Below the pieces are notes generated by a model, which was given only the letters and a program-made list of their open reading frames with translations, ran no database searches and had not been told where the DNA came from. Shown piece after piece: positions 1-6,847 of a stretch of 64,000 nucleotides of DNA. Position 1 is the first letter of the stretch; each line of letters begins with the position of its first letter. Origin of the DNA: Mycobacterium asiaticum DSM 44297 (lineage in GTDB: Bacteria > Actinomycetota > Actinomycetes > Mycobacteriales > Mycobacteriaceae); NCBI RefSeq assembly GCF_000613245.1, contig NZ_HG964936.1, positions 1,554,156 to 1,618,155 on the forward strand, written 5' to 3'. Made by a program: the position numbers and the translations under genes.

Positions 1-1
1 C

Positions 2-592
2 GACCCAGCGCGCCGGCGCGCACCAATCGGCGGCAAAGGACTGCTGACCGGCCTGGCCGTCTGCGGAGTGTGCGCGGAGACCGTGCACCGCGGCGGCGCA
101 TCGCACCACAAGCCGATGTACCGCTGCCGCAGCGGCAGGCACGTCGGACGCATGTCCGAGCCCGTAGACGAATACGTGACCGAGGTGGTGCTGGCACGGC
201 TGACCCAGCCCGACGCCGCCGAGCTGTGGGCCGCCGAACTGCCCGACGCATCCGAGCTGATGGCTGAGGCCGACACGCTGCGCCGCCGCCGCGACGACCT
301 CGCCCTCGACTACGCCGACGGCGCCATGACCCGCGAACAGTTCCGCGCCGCCAACACCCGCGTGCTCGAGCGTCTCGGCGAACTCGAGGCCCGCATCGCC
401 GCCGCCGGCACAACCTCCCCATTGGCCATCGTCGCCGCCGCCGACGTTCGCGGCACCTGGGCAACCCTGTCGACCGCCCAGCGCCGCGCCATCATCGCCG
501 CCCTGATGACCCCGGCGCTGCACCTCGTCGGTGCCGGAGTCCGCAACTTTCGGCCCGAGAGCGTCGAAATCCGTTGGAAGGTCGGAGCATGA
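2..592 (+). CDS. Serine recombinase (large integrase type), C-terminal part
   Basis: The reading frame is open from the window edge, so the 5' part with the catalytic serine lies outside. What remains starts in a recombinase zinc-beta-ribbon region: GLLTGLAVCGVC, then a second cysteine motif MYRCRSGRH, followed by a helical charged stretch (about residues 70-150) typical of the coiled-coil arm of large serine integrases. Such enzymes integrate phages and islands by cutting short attP/attB sites. The stop overlaps the next gene by 4 bases (ATGA), so the two are co-translated. In phiRv1 of M. tuberculosis a serine integrase likewise sits at one end of a small phage-like element. Family call is fairly secure; activity cannot be judged from this fragment. 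Confidence 0.85.
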   Translation, partial: DPARRRAPIGGKGLLTGLAVCGVCAETVHRGGASHHKPMYRCRSGRHVGRMSEPVDEYVTEVVLARLTQPDAAELWAAELPDASELMAEADTLRRRRDDLALDYADGAMTREQFRAANTRVLERLGELEARIAAAGTTSPLAIVAAADVRGTWATLSTAQRRAIIAALMTPALHLVGAGVRNFRPESVEIRWKVGA

Positions 593-951
593 CAGCTGTC
601 GACCGCATCGAGGTGTACTGCAAAGAGTCATCTCACTCCGAGAAGCGTTGGCGTGTAGGCACATTCGAGCGACACGAGGGCCACGCAGAATGGCGCATCG
701 ACGCACATCTCACGCGTGGCGGCCAGCAGCACACACTCATTGGTAACCGCCGGCTGCCGGCGGTTTTCCTGGCCGACGGTAACGAGCCCGACGAGCGAGT
801 GAGGTACCCGCTCCGCTGCGGCCGCTGCGACCTATCGGTGCCGATCAGCGAGGGCTCTGCGCGGATGCGCCGGTTGCAGTCGGCACTCGACCAACTCGCA
901 CGAGCTGGCGTGTCAGAAATCAGCTTGTCGGGACTAATCACTATTCTCTAA
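589..951 (+). CDS. Hypothetical island protein, 120 aa
   Basis: The ATG at 589 overlaps the recombinase stop (ATGA), which decides this start over the in-frame ATG 15 bases upstream. The protein is hydrophilic, with a Cys pair (RCGRCD) near residue 85 that could bind zinc, and no signal peptide or membrane segment. I do not recognise the family. Its coupling to the integrase gene suggests an integration-associated or early phage function, possibly a directionality factor, but nothing in the sequence proves it. Confidence 0.65.
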   Translation: MTAVDRIEVYCKESSHSEKRWRVGTFERHEGHAEWRIDAHLTRGGQQHTLIGNRRLPAVFLADGNEPDERVRYPLRCGRCDLSVPISEGSARMRRLQSALDQLARAGVSEISLSGLITIL

Positions 952-1032
952 AGCCAATAGCGCCGGGCAGCACGAGACGGCGTTCCAAGCCTCCCAGCGG
1001 GGGCACTGGAATGCTGCTCGGAGGCACCTGTC

Positions 1033-1254
1033 ATGGCGATGTCAAAAGCCGCTGCCCATCAACGCGCCAAACTGGCGTACCTGTCGCGCGGGGGACGCGA
1101 CCCCCAGGACCCCGAAATCGTTGAGGCCCGCCGCAACCTGCGCGCGCAGAGACTCGCCGACCACGTCGCCGAAGTCGTCGCCCAGGCGCCGCCGCTGACC
1201 GCGGAGCAGCGTGACCGCATCGCAGCGATTCTGCGCGGGGGTGGCGCTGCGTGA
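1033..1254 (+). CDS. Small phage-type protein, 73 aa
   Basis: A short, Arg/Ala-rich, mostly helical protein (SRGGRDPQDPEIVEARRNLR in the middle) ending in an amphipathic helix. Its stop overlaps the GTG of the next gene (GTGA), placing it in the same transcription unit. Short proteins of this look are common in the early region of mycobacteriophages and of phiRv-type elements; I cannot give a function. ATG at 1039 is an alternative start. Confidence 0.6.
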   Translation: MAMSKAAAHQRAKLAYLSRGGRDPQDPEIVEARRNLRAQRLADHVAEVVAQAPPLTAEQRDRIAAILRGGGAA

Positions 1255-1589
1255 ACGACCGGGCTGGCAGCCTGATCGACTACGAGCGAGCGGTTTGCCT
1301 GTGCGATGTCGGCGCACCCGACTACCTGGCCGCAGTCTGCGTGACCGGCGCGGGGGACGAGGTGCTCTGGCTGGTGAGCAGGACCGCACTCGTCGAGGAG
1401 CACGCGCAGTGCGGCAACCCATCGCAGCTGCATGAGCGGCTCGGCCGGCTGCCAGCGTCGGTGCGTGAACGCATCTGGGGCGACAGCCTGCGCTGCGGCC
1501 GACCCACCTCAGCCGGCCAACCGTGCCGCCAGCGCGTCAAGGAACCCGGCCAGGCGTGCGGGCTACACACCGCCAAGGCCGCGACGTGA
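1251..1589 (+). CDS. Small Cys-rich phage-type protein, 112 aa
   Basis: GTG start inside a GTGA overlap with the previous stop. The C-terminus has a compact cysteine/histidine cluster, CGRPTSAGQPCRQR followed by a Cys and a CGLH, which looks like a small zinc-binding knuckle of the type seen at the ends of many phage and plasmid accessory proteins. The first 80 residues show no recognised fold. It is coupled upstream to the 73-aa gene and downstream (again GTGA) to the replication-initiator-like gene, so it is probably part of the replication or early module. Confidence 0.65.
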   Translation: MNDRAGSLIDYERAVCLCDVGAPDYLAAVCVTGAGDEVLWLVSRTALVEEHAQCGNPSQLHERLGRLPASVRERIWGDSLRCGRPTSAGQPCRQRVKEPGQACGLHTAKAAT

Positions 1590-2548
1590 GGCCGCCGTTC
1601 GTCCGAGTCATGCCCGACGAGGTCGAGCGTTACGGCGCGGCGCCGGCGGTCGTGCTGGCGCACATTCGGTACCGCTGTGAGTCGGACGGGCCAGGGCGCG
1701 TGGTGGTCGCGGGCATGCGATGGTGGCGGGTCTCCTACGCTGAATTCGGCTCCGAAGTCGGGTTGAGTGGCAGCGCAGTCCGTCGAGCGTTGGAGCGGCT
1801 AGCAAACACCGTCGAGGTCGCACACCACGAACCGCGCGACGATCCCCGCCGGTCTTACCGGATAGCTGCTGAGCAGCCAAAATACGATTCCGGCACACCG
1901 GCGACCAGCGATAATACGAATCCGACAAACCATTTGCCGAATTCGTACGAGGGTCTGCCGAATTCGACACACCCCCCTGCCGAATCCGACAGATGTACTA
2001 CCTATAGAGAACTTGGAGAAGTAACAAGAGAAGGGGGAGAAGCGCCCACCCTCCACGGCGAGCTCGTCGACCGACCCACACAGGCGCTCGAGCAAACCAG
2101 CGTTCCACCCGAGCCCGCCCGCTACTGCTCCAAGCACATGCCCGAGGGAACCACCCAACCGTGCGGGGCATGCGGGGACGCTCGACACAACTACACACGC
2201 TGGCAGAAGCGATACGGCGCGGCCTGGGACGCGCTGCACCCGCCGCTGATCGGCAAGGCCACAGCCAAAGCTCTCGCAACACTCGAGGCAGGCCGCCGCC
2301 TAGCCGACGATATGGCCGACGAAGCCGACCGACCCCAACGCGTGGCGCCGCGCTACCGGTGCAACCGCTGCCGTGACCGTGGAATCGTCCTTAACAGCGA
2401 CGGTAAACCGGGGCGAGTTATCCGCATCTGCCATTGCGACGGCTATAGCCACCACCCCGCAGTCGAGGGAGAACTCACCGATGACCAACTCGCCTACGCT
2501 CGCCAACTCGACACCCCACCAGGCCGGCCTAGTAGATCGCGGGATTGA
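1586..2548 (+). CDS. Replication-initiator-like protein with wHTH and zinc finger
   Basis: The GTG at 1586 overlaps the previous stop (GTGA). The N-terminal ~90 residues resemble a winged-helix domain as in phage replisome organisers (WWRVSYAEFGSEVGLSGSAV is a likely helix-turn-helix). A long low-complexity linker (about residues 95-160) is encoded by DNA with 21-bp repeats. The C-terminal part has two Cys clusters, CSKHMPEGTTQPCGAC and CNRCRDRG with CHC, likely zinc-binding. Position after the integrase-side genes and before the capsid fits a replication protein. This fits an O-type initiator that binds an origin inside its own gene. No helicase or primase motif is visible. Function is inferred from layout and domain look. 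Confidence 0.6.
   Translation: MRPPFVRVMPDEVERYGAAPAVVLAHIRYRCESDGPGRVVVAGMRWWRVSYAEFGSEVGLSGSAVRRALERLANTVEVAHHEPRDDPRRSYRIAAEQPKYDSGTPATSDNTNPTNHLPNSYEGLPNSTHPPAESDRCTTYRELGEVTREGGEAPTLHGELVDRPTQALEQTSVPPEPARYCSKHMPEGTTQPCGACGDARHNYTRWQKRYGAAWDALHPPLIGKATAKALATLEAGRRLADDMADEADRPQRVAPRYRCNRCRDRGIVLNSDGKPGRVIRICHCDGYSHHPAVEGELTDDQLAYARQLDTPPGRPSRSRD
1914..2045 (+). repeat. Iteron array plus AT-richer tract: candidate island origin
   Basis: Four direct copies start at 1914, 1935, 1956 and 1978, spaced 21, 21 and 22 bases, with consensus TGCCGAATYCGACA; the first copy begins ATAC instead of TGCC. The middle two contain the palindrome CGAATTCG. A weaker copy begins near 1882. Directly downstream (about 1992-2045) is a purine-rich, AT-richer stretch that could melt. 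Iterons followed by an AT-rich tract inside the initiator gene is the layout of the lambda origin. The repeats also encode a degenerate heptapeptide, so a protein-level cause is possible, but identity is clearest at the DNA level. Confidence 0.55.
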
Positions 2549-2750
2549 CCGTTCCGCTAACCCGCGGCGGGTGATTTTTATCGGCAACGACGCTCTTCCA
2601 AACCGTCGGCGGGTAGTACCCGACCTGGGCGTTCTGTTCGGGCGGAACGACTTTGAGGACGCCACCTTCCAAGAACTGGTAGGTCGCCTGGTCTCCAAAT
2701 TCGTCCTTCGCCGGCGTGACGTGATCTTGGTATCTGACTGTGAATGCCAT
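2529..2750 (-). CDS. Hypothetical protein, 73 aa
   Basis: A short minus-strand frame starting MAFTVRYQDHV and ending in NPAIY, rich in aromatic and charged residues, with a bias to G/C in third codon positions. It runs against the surrounding island genes and its 3' end overlaps the initiator gene tail-to-tail by 20 bases. The competing plus-strand frame over the same DNA reads as a low-complexity Ala/Arg protein and looks like a shadow. I do not recognise the family; small beta-rich proteins of this style occur in mycobacteria. Confidence 0.5.
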   Translation of the reverse strand: MAFTVRYQDHVTPAKDEFGDQATYQFLEGGVLKVVPPEQNAQVGYYPPTVWKSVVADKNHPPRVSGTVNPAIY

Positions 2751-2968
2751 GCCTGGAGCCTGCCACGCCAACCGCTTGGGACGGGGGAGGGCCGAATCTT
2801 GGCGAGCGGTGTGTGCCGACCGCCTTGTTAAGGCCCCACACGTGTCGGCAAAATTCGGAGTTTTTTGCTATTCCGCTGGAATCGAGATAAAGGCAGGTCA
2901 AACATGAAATATTTCGCACCGAATTCAACAAAAGCCCAGGTGGCAATTCGCCAGATTCGCGGTGTGCG
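2751..2968. other. Intergenic region in the island, locally AT-rich
   Basis: 218 bases between the divergent 73-aa gene and the 99-aa gene. Around 2865-2940 it is distinctly AT-richer than the rest of the window, with short A and T runs, as expected for a promoter region serving one or both flanking genes. No convincing -35/-10 pair could be fixed. Confidence 0.35.
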
Positions 2969-3268
2969 GTGAGGGTCGAGGATCGCCGATTGTGCGACGA
3001 GTTCGTGTCGAGGATGCGCGCCGAGGATCGTATCGGCCCCGACGAGTTGGCGATGGCTCACCGGGTGGCCGGCATTTGCGGAAACGCCGACACGGTCGAG
3101 GAGGTCGCGCTGTACCGGCTGGCTGTGGCGACGGTGGGACTGTTGTCTGTCGACGATGGCGGCCGCGGGTGGCTGATTGCGCGTGCGGAGTTGGTGGAGG
3201 CGCAGCTGGACGCTGCCGTCGCAATCGCCTCGGCGGACCATCTCTGCGACGGGTCGGAATCGGGCTGA
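2969..3268 (+). CDS. Hypothetical phage-type protein, 99 aa
   Basis: GTG start. An acidic helical protein (DRRLCDEFVSRM near the N-terminus; ARAELVEAQLDAAVAIASA near the C-terminus) with no signal or membrane segment. Overlapping frames on both strands give Arg/Gly-rich low-complexity products, so this is the likely real one. It lies directly upstream of the capsid module, where phiRv-type elements carry small genes of unknown role. No function can be assigned. Confidence 0.55.
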   Translation: MRVEDRRLCDEFVSRMRAEDRIGPDELAMAHRVAGICGNADTVEEVALYRLAVATVGLLSVDDGGRGWLIARAELVEAQLDAAVAIASADHLCDGSESG

Positions 3269-3567
3269 GTGCGGCCCTCGGCGGCGAACACGCGCCGCCG
3301 AGGGTAGTTGCACCCTGAATCGCATCCGTGTCATTCTCGGAGCAGCCGCGGTGATTCCCGGCCGAGCAATCGGCCGGGTTATCCGCGGCGAGGAGACCGC
3401 CACCGAACTGTCCCGCCGCCGAGGATCGACCGCCGCCAACCGGCCGCCGCCGTGAATCCGCCGCCGCTCAGCGACGTCGCCGCCGCCGAAATCGCCCGTC
3501 TAGGGCATTCCTATTTGACGCTGCGCGGAACACGTTGCTGCGCATCATATTTCGGAGGCATTTTGCG
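3269..3567 (+). other. 299 bases before the capsid gene; possible tiny coupled ORFs
   Basis: No standard gene is clear. Two tiny frames could be translated in relay: one with a GTG at 3351 ending at 3455 (34 codons, ending in a Pro run), and a GTG at 3452 ending at 3571 (39 codons), which overlaps the first stop (GTGA) and the capsid start (ATGA). The chain of 4-base overlaps is suggestive, but the peptides look unlike proteins. A strong ribosome-binding site, CGGAGG at 3553-3558, serves the capsid ATG at 3568. Confidence 0.3.
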
Positions 3568-4698
3568 ATGAATCTCGCAGAGGAAGTCAAGGCCAAGGCC
3601 GCCGCGTACCGGGCCGGCCAGATCACCGGCGACGAGTTCTCGGCGTTCATGGACGACGCCGAGGCGCGCGCCAGTCAAGCGGCCCGCGGCCAGCAGGCTC
3701 GGCAGTGGCGCAACGCCGGCTACGCGGCAGCAGAGGGGCTGGTCACGGCCAAGCACGTCACTGGGCGCCAGGCGGCGCCTCTGGGCCTGGACGAGGAGTC
3801 GCTGCAAGCGTTGCACGGCGCCGTGATGTCGCGGCAGTCGCTGCAAGTGAAGGCGTTTTCCTCGCCGACTTCGCTGCTGCCGGCGCAGCTAGCGTCCAAC
3901 GTCCTGGGGCCGGTGCACGAGAACCGGCTGCTGGACCGGCTGCCGGTGCAGGCAGTCACCGCGCCGGCCGTCGAGTACATCAGGCACAACAGCACGACCG
4001 GCGCCGCGGCCGTGGTCGCCGAGGGTGGGCTCAAGCCCGAGCTGGTGCTCAACACGCAGCAGATGACCGCGACGGCCCAGAAGATCGCCGCGCACACCGC
4101 GACCACCTACGAGGCGATATCGGATTGGGACTCGTGGACCGGCTATGTGCAGGCCGAGCTGTTCCGGCAGATCATCGACGTCGAGAACGCCGAACTGCTG
4201 GGCGGCGCCGGCACGACGGGGCACCTGACCGGGCTGCTGCACACCTCGGGAATCCTGACGCACGATCACAGCGCCGACGCGACTGGCGTCACCTCGTTGG
4301 ACGCCGTGGAGATGAGCATCGCCGCGCTGCGGACCGGGGCGGCGCTGGCCGAGCCGGACCTACTGGTGCTCAACCCGCTGACCTGGTCGGCGATGCGCCG
4401 CGAGAAGGACAGCCAGAACCGCTATCTGGTGGCGCCTGACCCCACCCAGGGCGCAGCATCGAGTCTGTGGGGTGTCGAAGTGCTCGTCACCACGGTGCAG
4501 GCCGCCGGCACCGGGCTGCTGATCGACAGCAGCAAGTTCGGCCGCGTCCTGCTGCGCGAGGGCCTGTCGCTGCGCACCGGCAGCGCCAACGACGACTTCA
4601 CCCACAACCTGGTGCGGTTCGTCGGCGAGGAGCGCCTGGCGCTGGCCGTCGAGCGGCCGGCGGCGCTGCTGTCCATCACAGGCCTGCCGACCAGCTAG
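3568..4698 (+). CDS. HK97-fold phage major capsid protein
   Basis: 376 aa, a normal length for this family. An N-terminal helical, Glu/Arg/Ala-rich segment (about 1-75) resembles the delta/scaffold region; the shell domain follows, with the usual VEYIRHNSTTGAAAVVAEGG stretch (beta-hinge region), the conserved DW-W-QAEL-RQI-D-EN-ELL helix and the substrate-loop region GLLHTSGIL. The chosen ATG has CGGAGG 9 bases upstream. It forms the icosahedral shell in phages, phiRv1/phiRv2-type elements and capsid-encoding satellites. Two small genes follow, but no portal or terminase gene is seen around it. Confidence 0.9.
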   Translation: MNLAEEVKAKAAAYRAGQITGDEFSAFMDDAEARASQAARGQQARQWRNAGYAAAEGLVTAKHVTGRQAAPLGLDEESLQALHGAVMSRQSLQVKAFSSPTSLLPAQLASNVLGPVHENRLLDRLPVQAVTAPAVEYIRHNSTTGAAAVVAEGGLKPELVLNTQQMTATAQKIAAHTATTYEAISDWDSWTGYVQAELFRQIIDVENAELLGGAGTTGHLTGLLHTSGILTHDHSADATGVTSLDAVEMSIAALRTGAALAEPDLLVLNPLTWSAMRREKDSQNRYLVAPDPTQGAASSLWGVEVLVTTVQAAGTGLLIDSSKFGRVLLREGLSLRTGSANDDFTHNLVRFVGEERLALAVERPAALLSITGLPTS

Positions 4699-4709
4699 GG
4701 GGCCGACCG

Positions 4710-4958
4710 ATGAAAGTCAAGGTGCTGCAACCGTTTCAGGTCTGCTACGACGGCGCGATCCACCGACCCGGCAAGACCGCCGAGGTGCCCGACCACATCG
4801 GGGAGCTGTGGCTGGCCTCGGGATGGGTCGACGAGGTGGGCGGCCGCAAGCGCAAAGCGGGCTGGATACCTCAGGTGACGTCGGACGCCGGCGTGGTAGT
4901 CGACGAGTTCGGCAGGCCGGTCCCAGCGGCCGGCGACAGCAATCCCGTCGACGAGTGA
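4710..4958 (+). CDS. Small capsid-module protein, 82 aa
   Basis: Begins MKVKVLQPFQVCYDGAIHRP and continues with a pattern seen in small phage proteins encoded beside capsid genes: KV-V--P--V---G--Y-PG---EVP---A--WL-AGW. The C-terminal third is Asp/Val/Pro-rich and probably disordered. It starts 11 bases after the capsid stop and its own stop overlaps the next start (GTGA), so it belongs to the capsid operon. Likely a minor structural or head-joining accessory protein; exact role unknown. Confidence 0.6.
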   Translation: MKVKVLQPFQVCYDGAIHRPGKTAEVPDHIGELWLASGWVDEVGGRKRKAGWIPQVTSDAGVVVDEFGRPVPAAGDSNPVDE

Positions 4959-5503
4959 CCGCGCCGGCGAGCTCGACGCGCCGGGGCATGTGTTACCCGG
5001 TGCGCGGTGAAGCCGCGTTCGACATCGTCATCAGCGGCGGCCACCGCGAACGCGGCGGCGTGGTGCTCACGCCGAGCCAGTGGCGGCAACCGTTCACGCG
5101 GGTGCCGATCACCGTGATACAGCACGGCACCCGCCATGCCATCGGCGAGGGCGTACCGTTCGTCGACCGCAAAAACAACTTGCGTATCCGCGGAATGTGG
5201 GCCTCCACACCGCTAGGCGAATACGTGAGAACACTCGTGGCGCAACGCGTTCTGCGTGATGCCAAGCTCGAGTACGCCGACACCATCGACGACGCAGGCC
5301 AGCTGGTGCGCGAGGTGCTCGGCGGGGTGTTCAGGCTGCCCGCCGGGCCGCCGCCTGTCGGCTGCGGCGCTGAGCCGGCGGCCGAACTGCTCGGTCTGGC
5401 CGCCCGTATCTACACCGCCACACCGGCCCAGCGGGCCGCGTTGGCCGACCAAGTCATTGCCTGCGCCGTCGCGCTGGGCGGCCAGACGGGAAAGGGGAAT
5501 TGA
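4955..5503 (+). CDS. Prohead-protease-like protein, possibly inactive
   Basis: 182 aa with a GTG start in a GTGA overlap. The central part follows the HK97 prohead protease layout: a strand rich in Gly and Val, then VPITVIQHGTRHAIGEG where the family has a Gln-His-Asp catalytic histidine and a P-IG turn, then a strand pair (LRIRGMWAST) and a helix (EYVRTLVAQRVLRDAKLEY). In active enzymes that helix end is normally followed by a Leu-Ser-x-Gly motif carrying the nucleophile; here no serine is found at that point. The C-terminal part is Ala-rich and helical. The usual protease-before-capsid order is also reversed. Assignment is by motif pattern only. Confidence 0.45.
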   Translation: MTAPASSTRRGMCYPVRGEAAFDIVISGGHRERGGVVLTPSQWRQPFTRVPITVIQHGTRHAIGEGVPFVDRKNNLRIRGMWASTPLGEYVRTLVAQRVLRDAKLEYADTIDDAGQLVREVLGGVFRLPAGPPPVGCGAEPAAELLGLAARIYTATPAQRAALADQVIACAVALGGQTGKGN

Positions 5504-5504
5504 G

Positions 5505-5675
5505 ATGCCCGCACCGGATTCTTTCCCTGCGCCGGATTTGCGGACTCGGACGTGGATGAAACCGTCGCGGCCCATTGCCACGAAGGTCACCTTCAACACG
5601 GTTCGGGTCGTTGTCCCTAACTTCGCGGAGTTGGTCTACGGCAAGTACAAGCCCGATGGCTCACGTTATCGGTGA
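5505..5675 (+). CDS. Hypothetical small protein, 56 aa
   Basis: ATG start one base after the preceding stop, with AAAGGGG at about 5491-5497 as ribosome-binding site. The product is short, basic and Pro-rich, with a central beta-like stretch (KVTFNTVRVVVPNFAELVYG). Its end overlaps possible upstream starts of the P450 frame. Probably the last gene of the capsid module; family unknown. Confidence 0.45.
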   Translation: MPAPDSFPAPDLRTRTWMKPSRPIATKVTFNTVRVVVPNFAELVYGKYKPDGSRYR

Positions 5676-5682
5676 TGAACTG

Positions 5683-6789
5683 ATGAGTGATGACTTCGTC
5701 GACGTGATGGCGCTCGACAGGGGGCGGGGGTTTCGGCTGCTGAGCGCCCAGGGGCCCGTGTTTACGCCGTGGGAGGGAACCTATGTCTTGACTCGCCGCG
5801 AGGACATTCTGGCGGTGTTGCGCAACCCCGAGTTGACCGTTTCGGCGCGGACCTCGCCGGTGACCGGGTTGCCTCTCGACAAGCGACAACACGACCTGTT
5901 CGTGAAGCTGTTTGACCGCGCTGCCACGTCGGTGATGACCGTGGTAATCCGTGAAAGCGCCCGAGAAGTGATCGAACATGTAGCCGGCGGGCAAGGCTGC
6001 GACGGCATCGCCGACGTGGCCCTGCCGTTCGTTTCCTCGGTGCTGCAGGGCATCTGCGACCTGGACCCCGACGATGCCTACGTCGAGCTGGTCGAAACAC
6101 ACGACGGGGCCGGGTCCCTCCATTGCTTGGACATGGCGGAGGGCGTGATCGCTGCGCGGCGCGAGAATCCCGGCGGCGACATCATTTCACGGATGCTCGT
6201 CGAGGCGCCGGAACTTCCCGACCAGGAAATCGACTGGCTGACGTCCCAGTTCGTCTGCCCTGCAACCATTTTCATCGCAACGCCGCTAGGGCATGCACTG
6301 CTTGAGCTTGCGCGTCGCCCCGAACTGCGGGACCGGCTGCGCGGTAACCCCAAGGATCAGCCGGTTTTCGTCAACGAAATGCTGCGCCTGGAAGGCTCGG
6401 CGATGGCCGGTGCTCGTACGGTGGCGCCCCTCACTGTGGCGGGTGTGAACATTCCGGTGGGCTCAACCCTGCACCTATGGATGGCCCTGCTCAACCGGGA
6501 CGGCTCCGACGAGTTTTCGACCGATGAGCTGCGCATGGACGGCCGGCACCGCCAATACGCGTTCGGCGTCGGCCCGCGGCGCTGCCCAGCAGCTCACTTC
6601 GTCCGTACCGTCCTGGCCGTGTTCGTCGACGAATGGCTCTGCCGCATCCCGACGTTCGACGTCGACCCTGATTGCACACCTCGGGTGTACTACCCAGACC
6701 GCTTCCTCGGCTCCGTGGACCTGATGTTTGTCCTACGCGAGCTGCCGCTGCGATGGCCTGTCACCGGCCTCGTTGTCGCGTGGTCGTGA
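5683..6789 (+). CDS. Cytochrome P450, shortened and with altered I-helix motif
   Basis: Haem-thiolate monooxygenase fold. Seen: N-terminal P450 pattern (GPVFTPWEGTYVLTRREDIL), K-helix ExxR as NEMLR, and the haem loop FGVGPRRCPAAH with the Cys ligand. The I-helix, which normally reads A/G-G-x-D/E-T-T, reads PATIFIATPLGHALLELA here, so the acid-alcohol pair used for oxygen activation is absent. At 368 aa it is shorter than typical (~400), and the stretch between about residues 130 and 165 is too short for a full F-G helix region. ATG at 5656 is an alternative start overlapping the previous gene. It is a cargo gene, not part of a phage core; substrate unknown, activity doubtful. Confidence 0.8.
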   Translation: MSDDFVDVMALDRGRGFRLLSAQGPVFTPWEGTYVLTRREDILAVLRNPELTVSARTSPVTGLPLDKRQHDLFVKLFDRAATSVMTVVIRESAREVIEHVAGGQGCDGIADVALPFVSSVLQGICDLDPDDAYVELVETHDGAGSLHCLDMAEGVIAARRENPGGDIISRMLVEAPELPDQEIDWLTSQFVCPATIFIATPLGHALLELARRPELRDRLRGNPKDQPVFVNEMLRLEGSAMAGARTVAPLTVAGVNIPVGSTLHLWMALLNRDGSDEFSTDELRMDGRHRQYAFGVGPRRCPAAHFVRTVLAVFVDEWLCRIPTFDVDPDCTPRVYYPDRFLGSVDLMFVLRELPLRWPVTGLVVAWS

Positions 6790-6847
6790 GATCGATCTGA
6801 GGCGACAACCTCGGCCGTCTCGTACCTACACGTGAAAGGCTGGCGCG

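Noticed and set aside
2373..2831. A 152-codon plus-strand frame past the replication gene
   Set aside because: Low-complexity start inside the initiator gene in another phase; the minus-strand 73-aa frame reads more like a protein, though not certainly.
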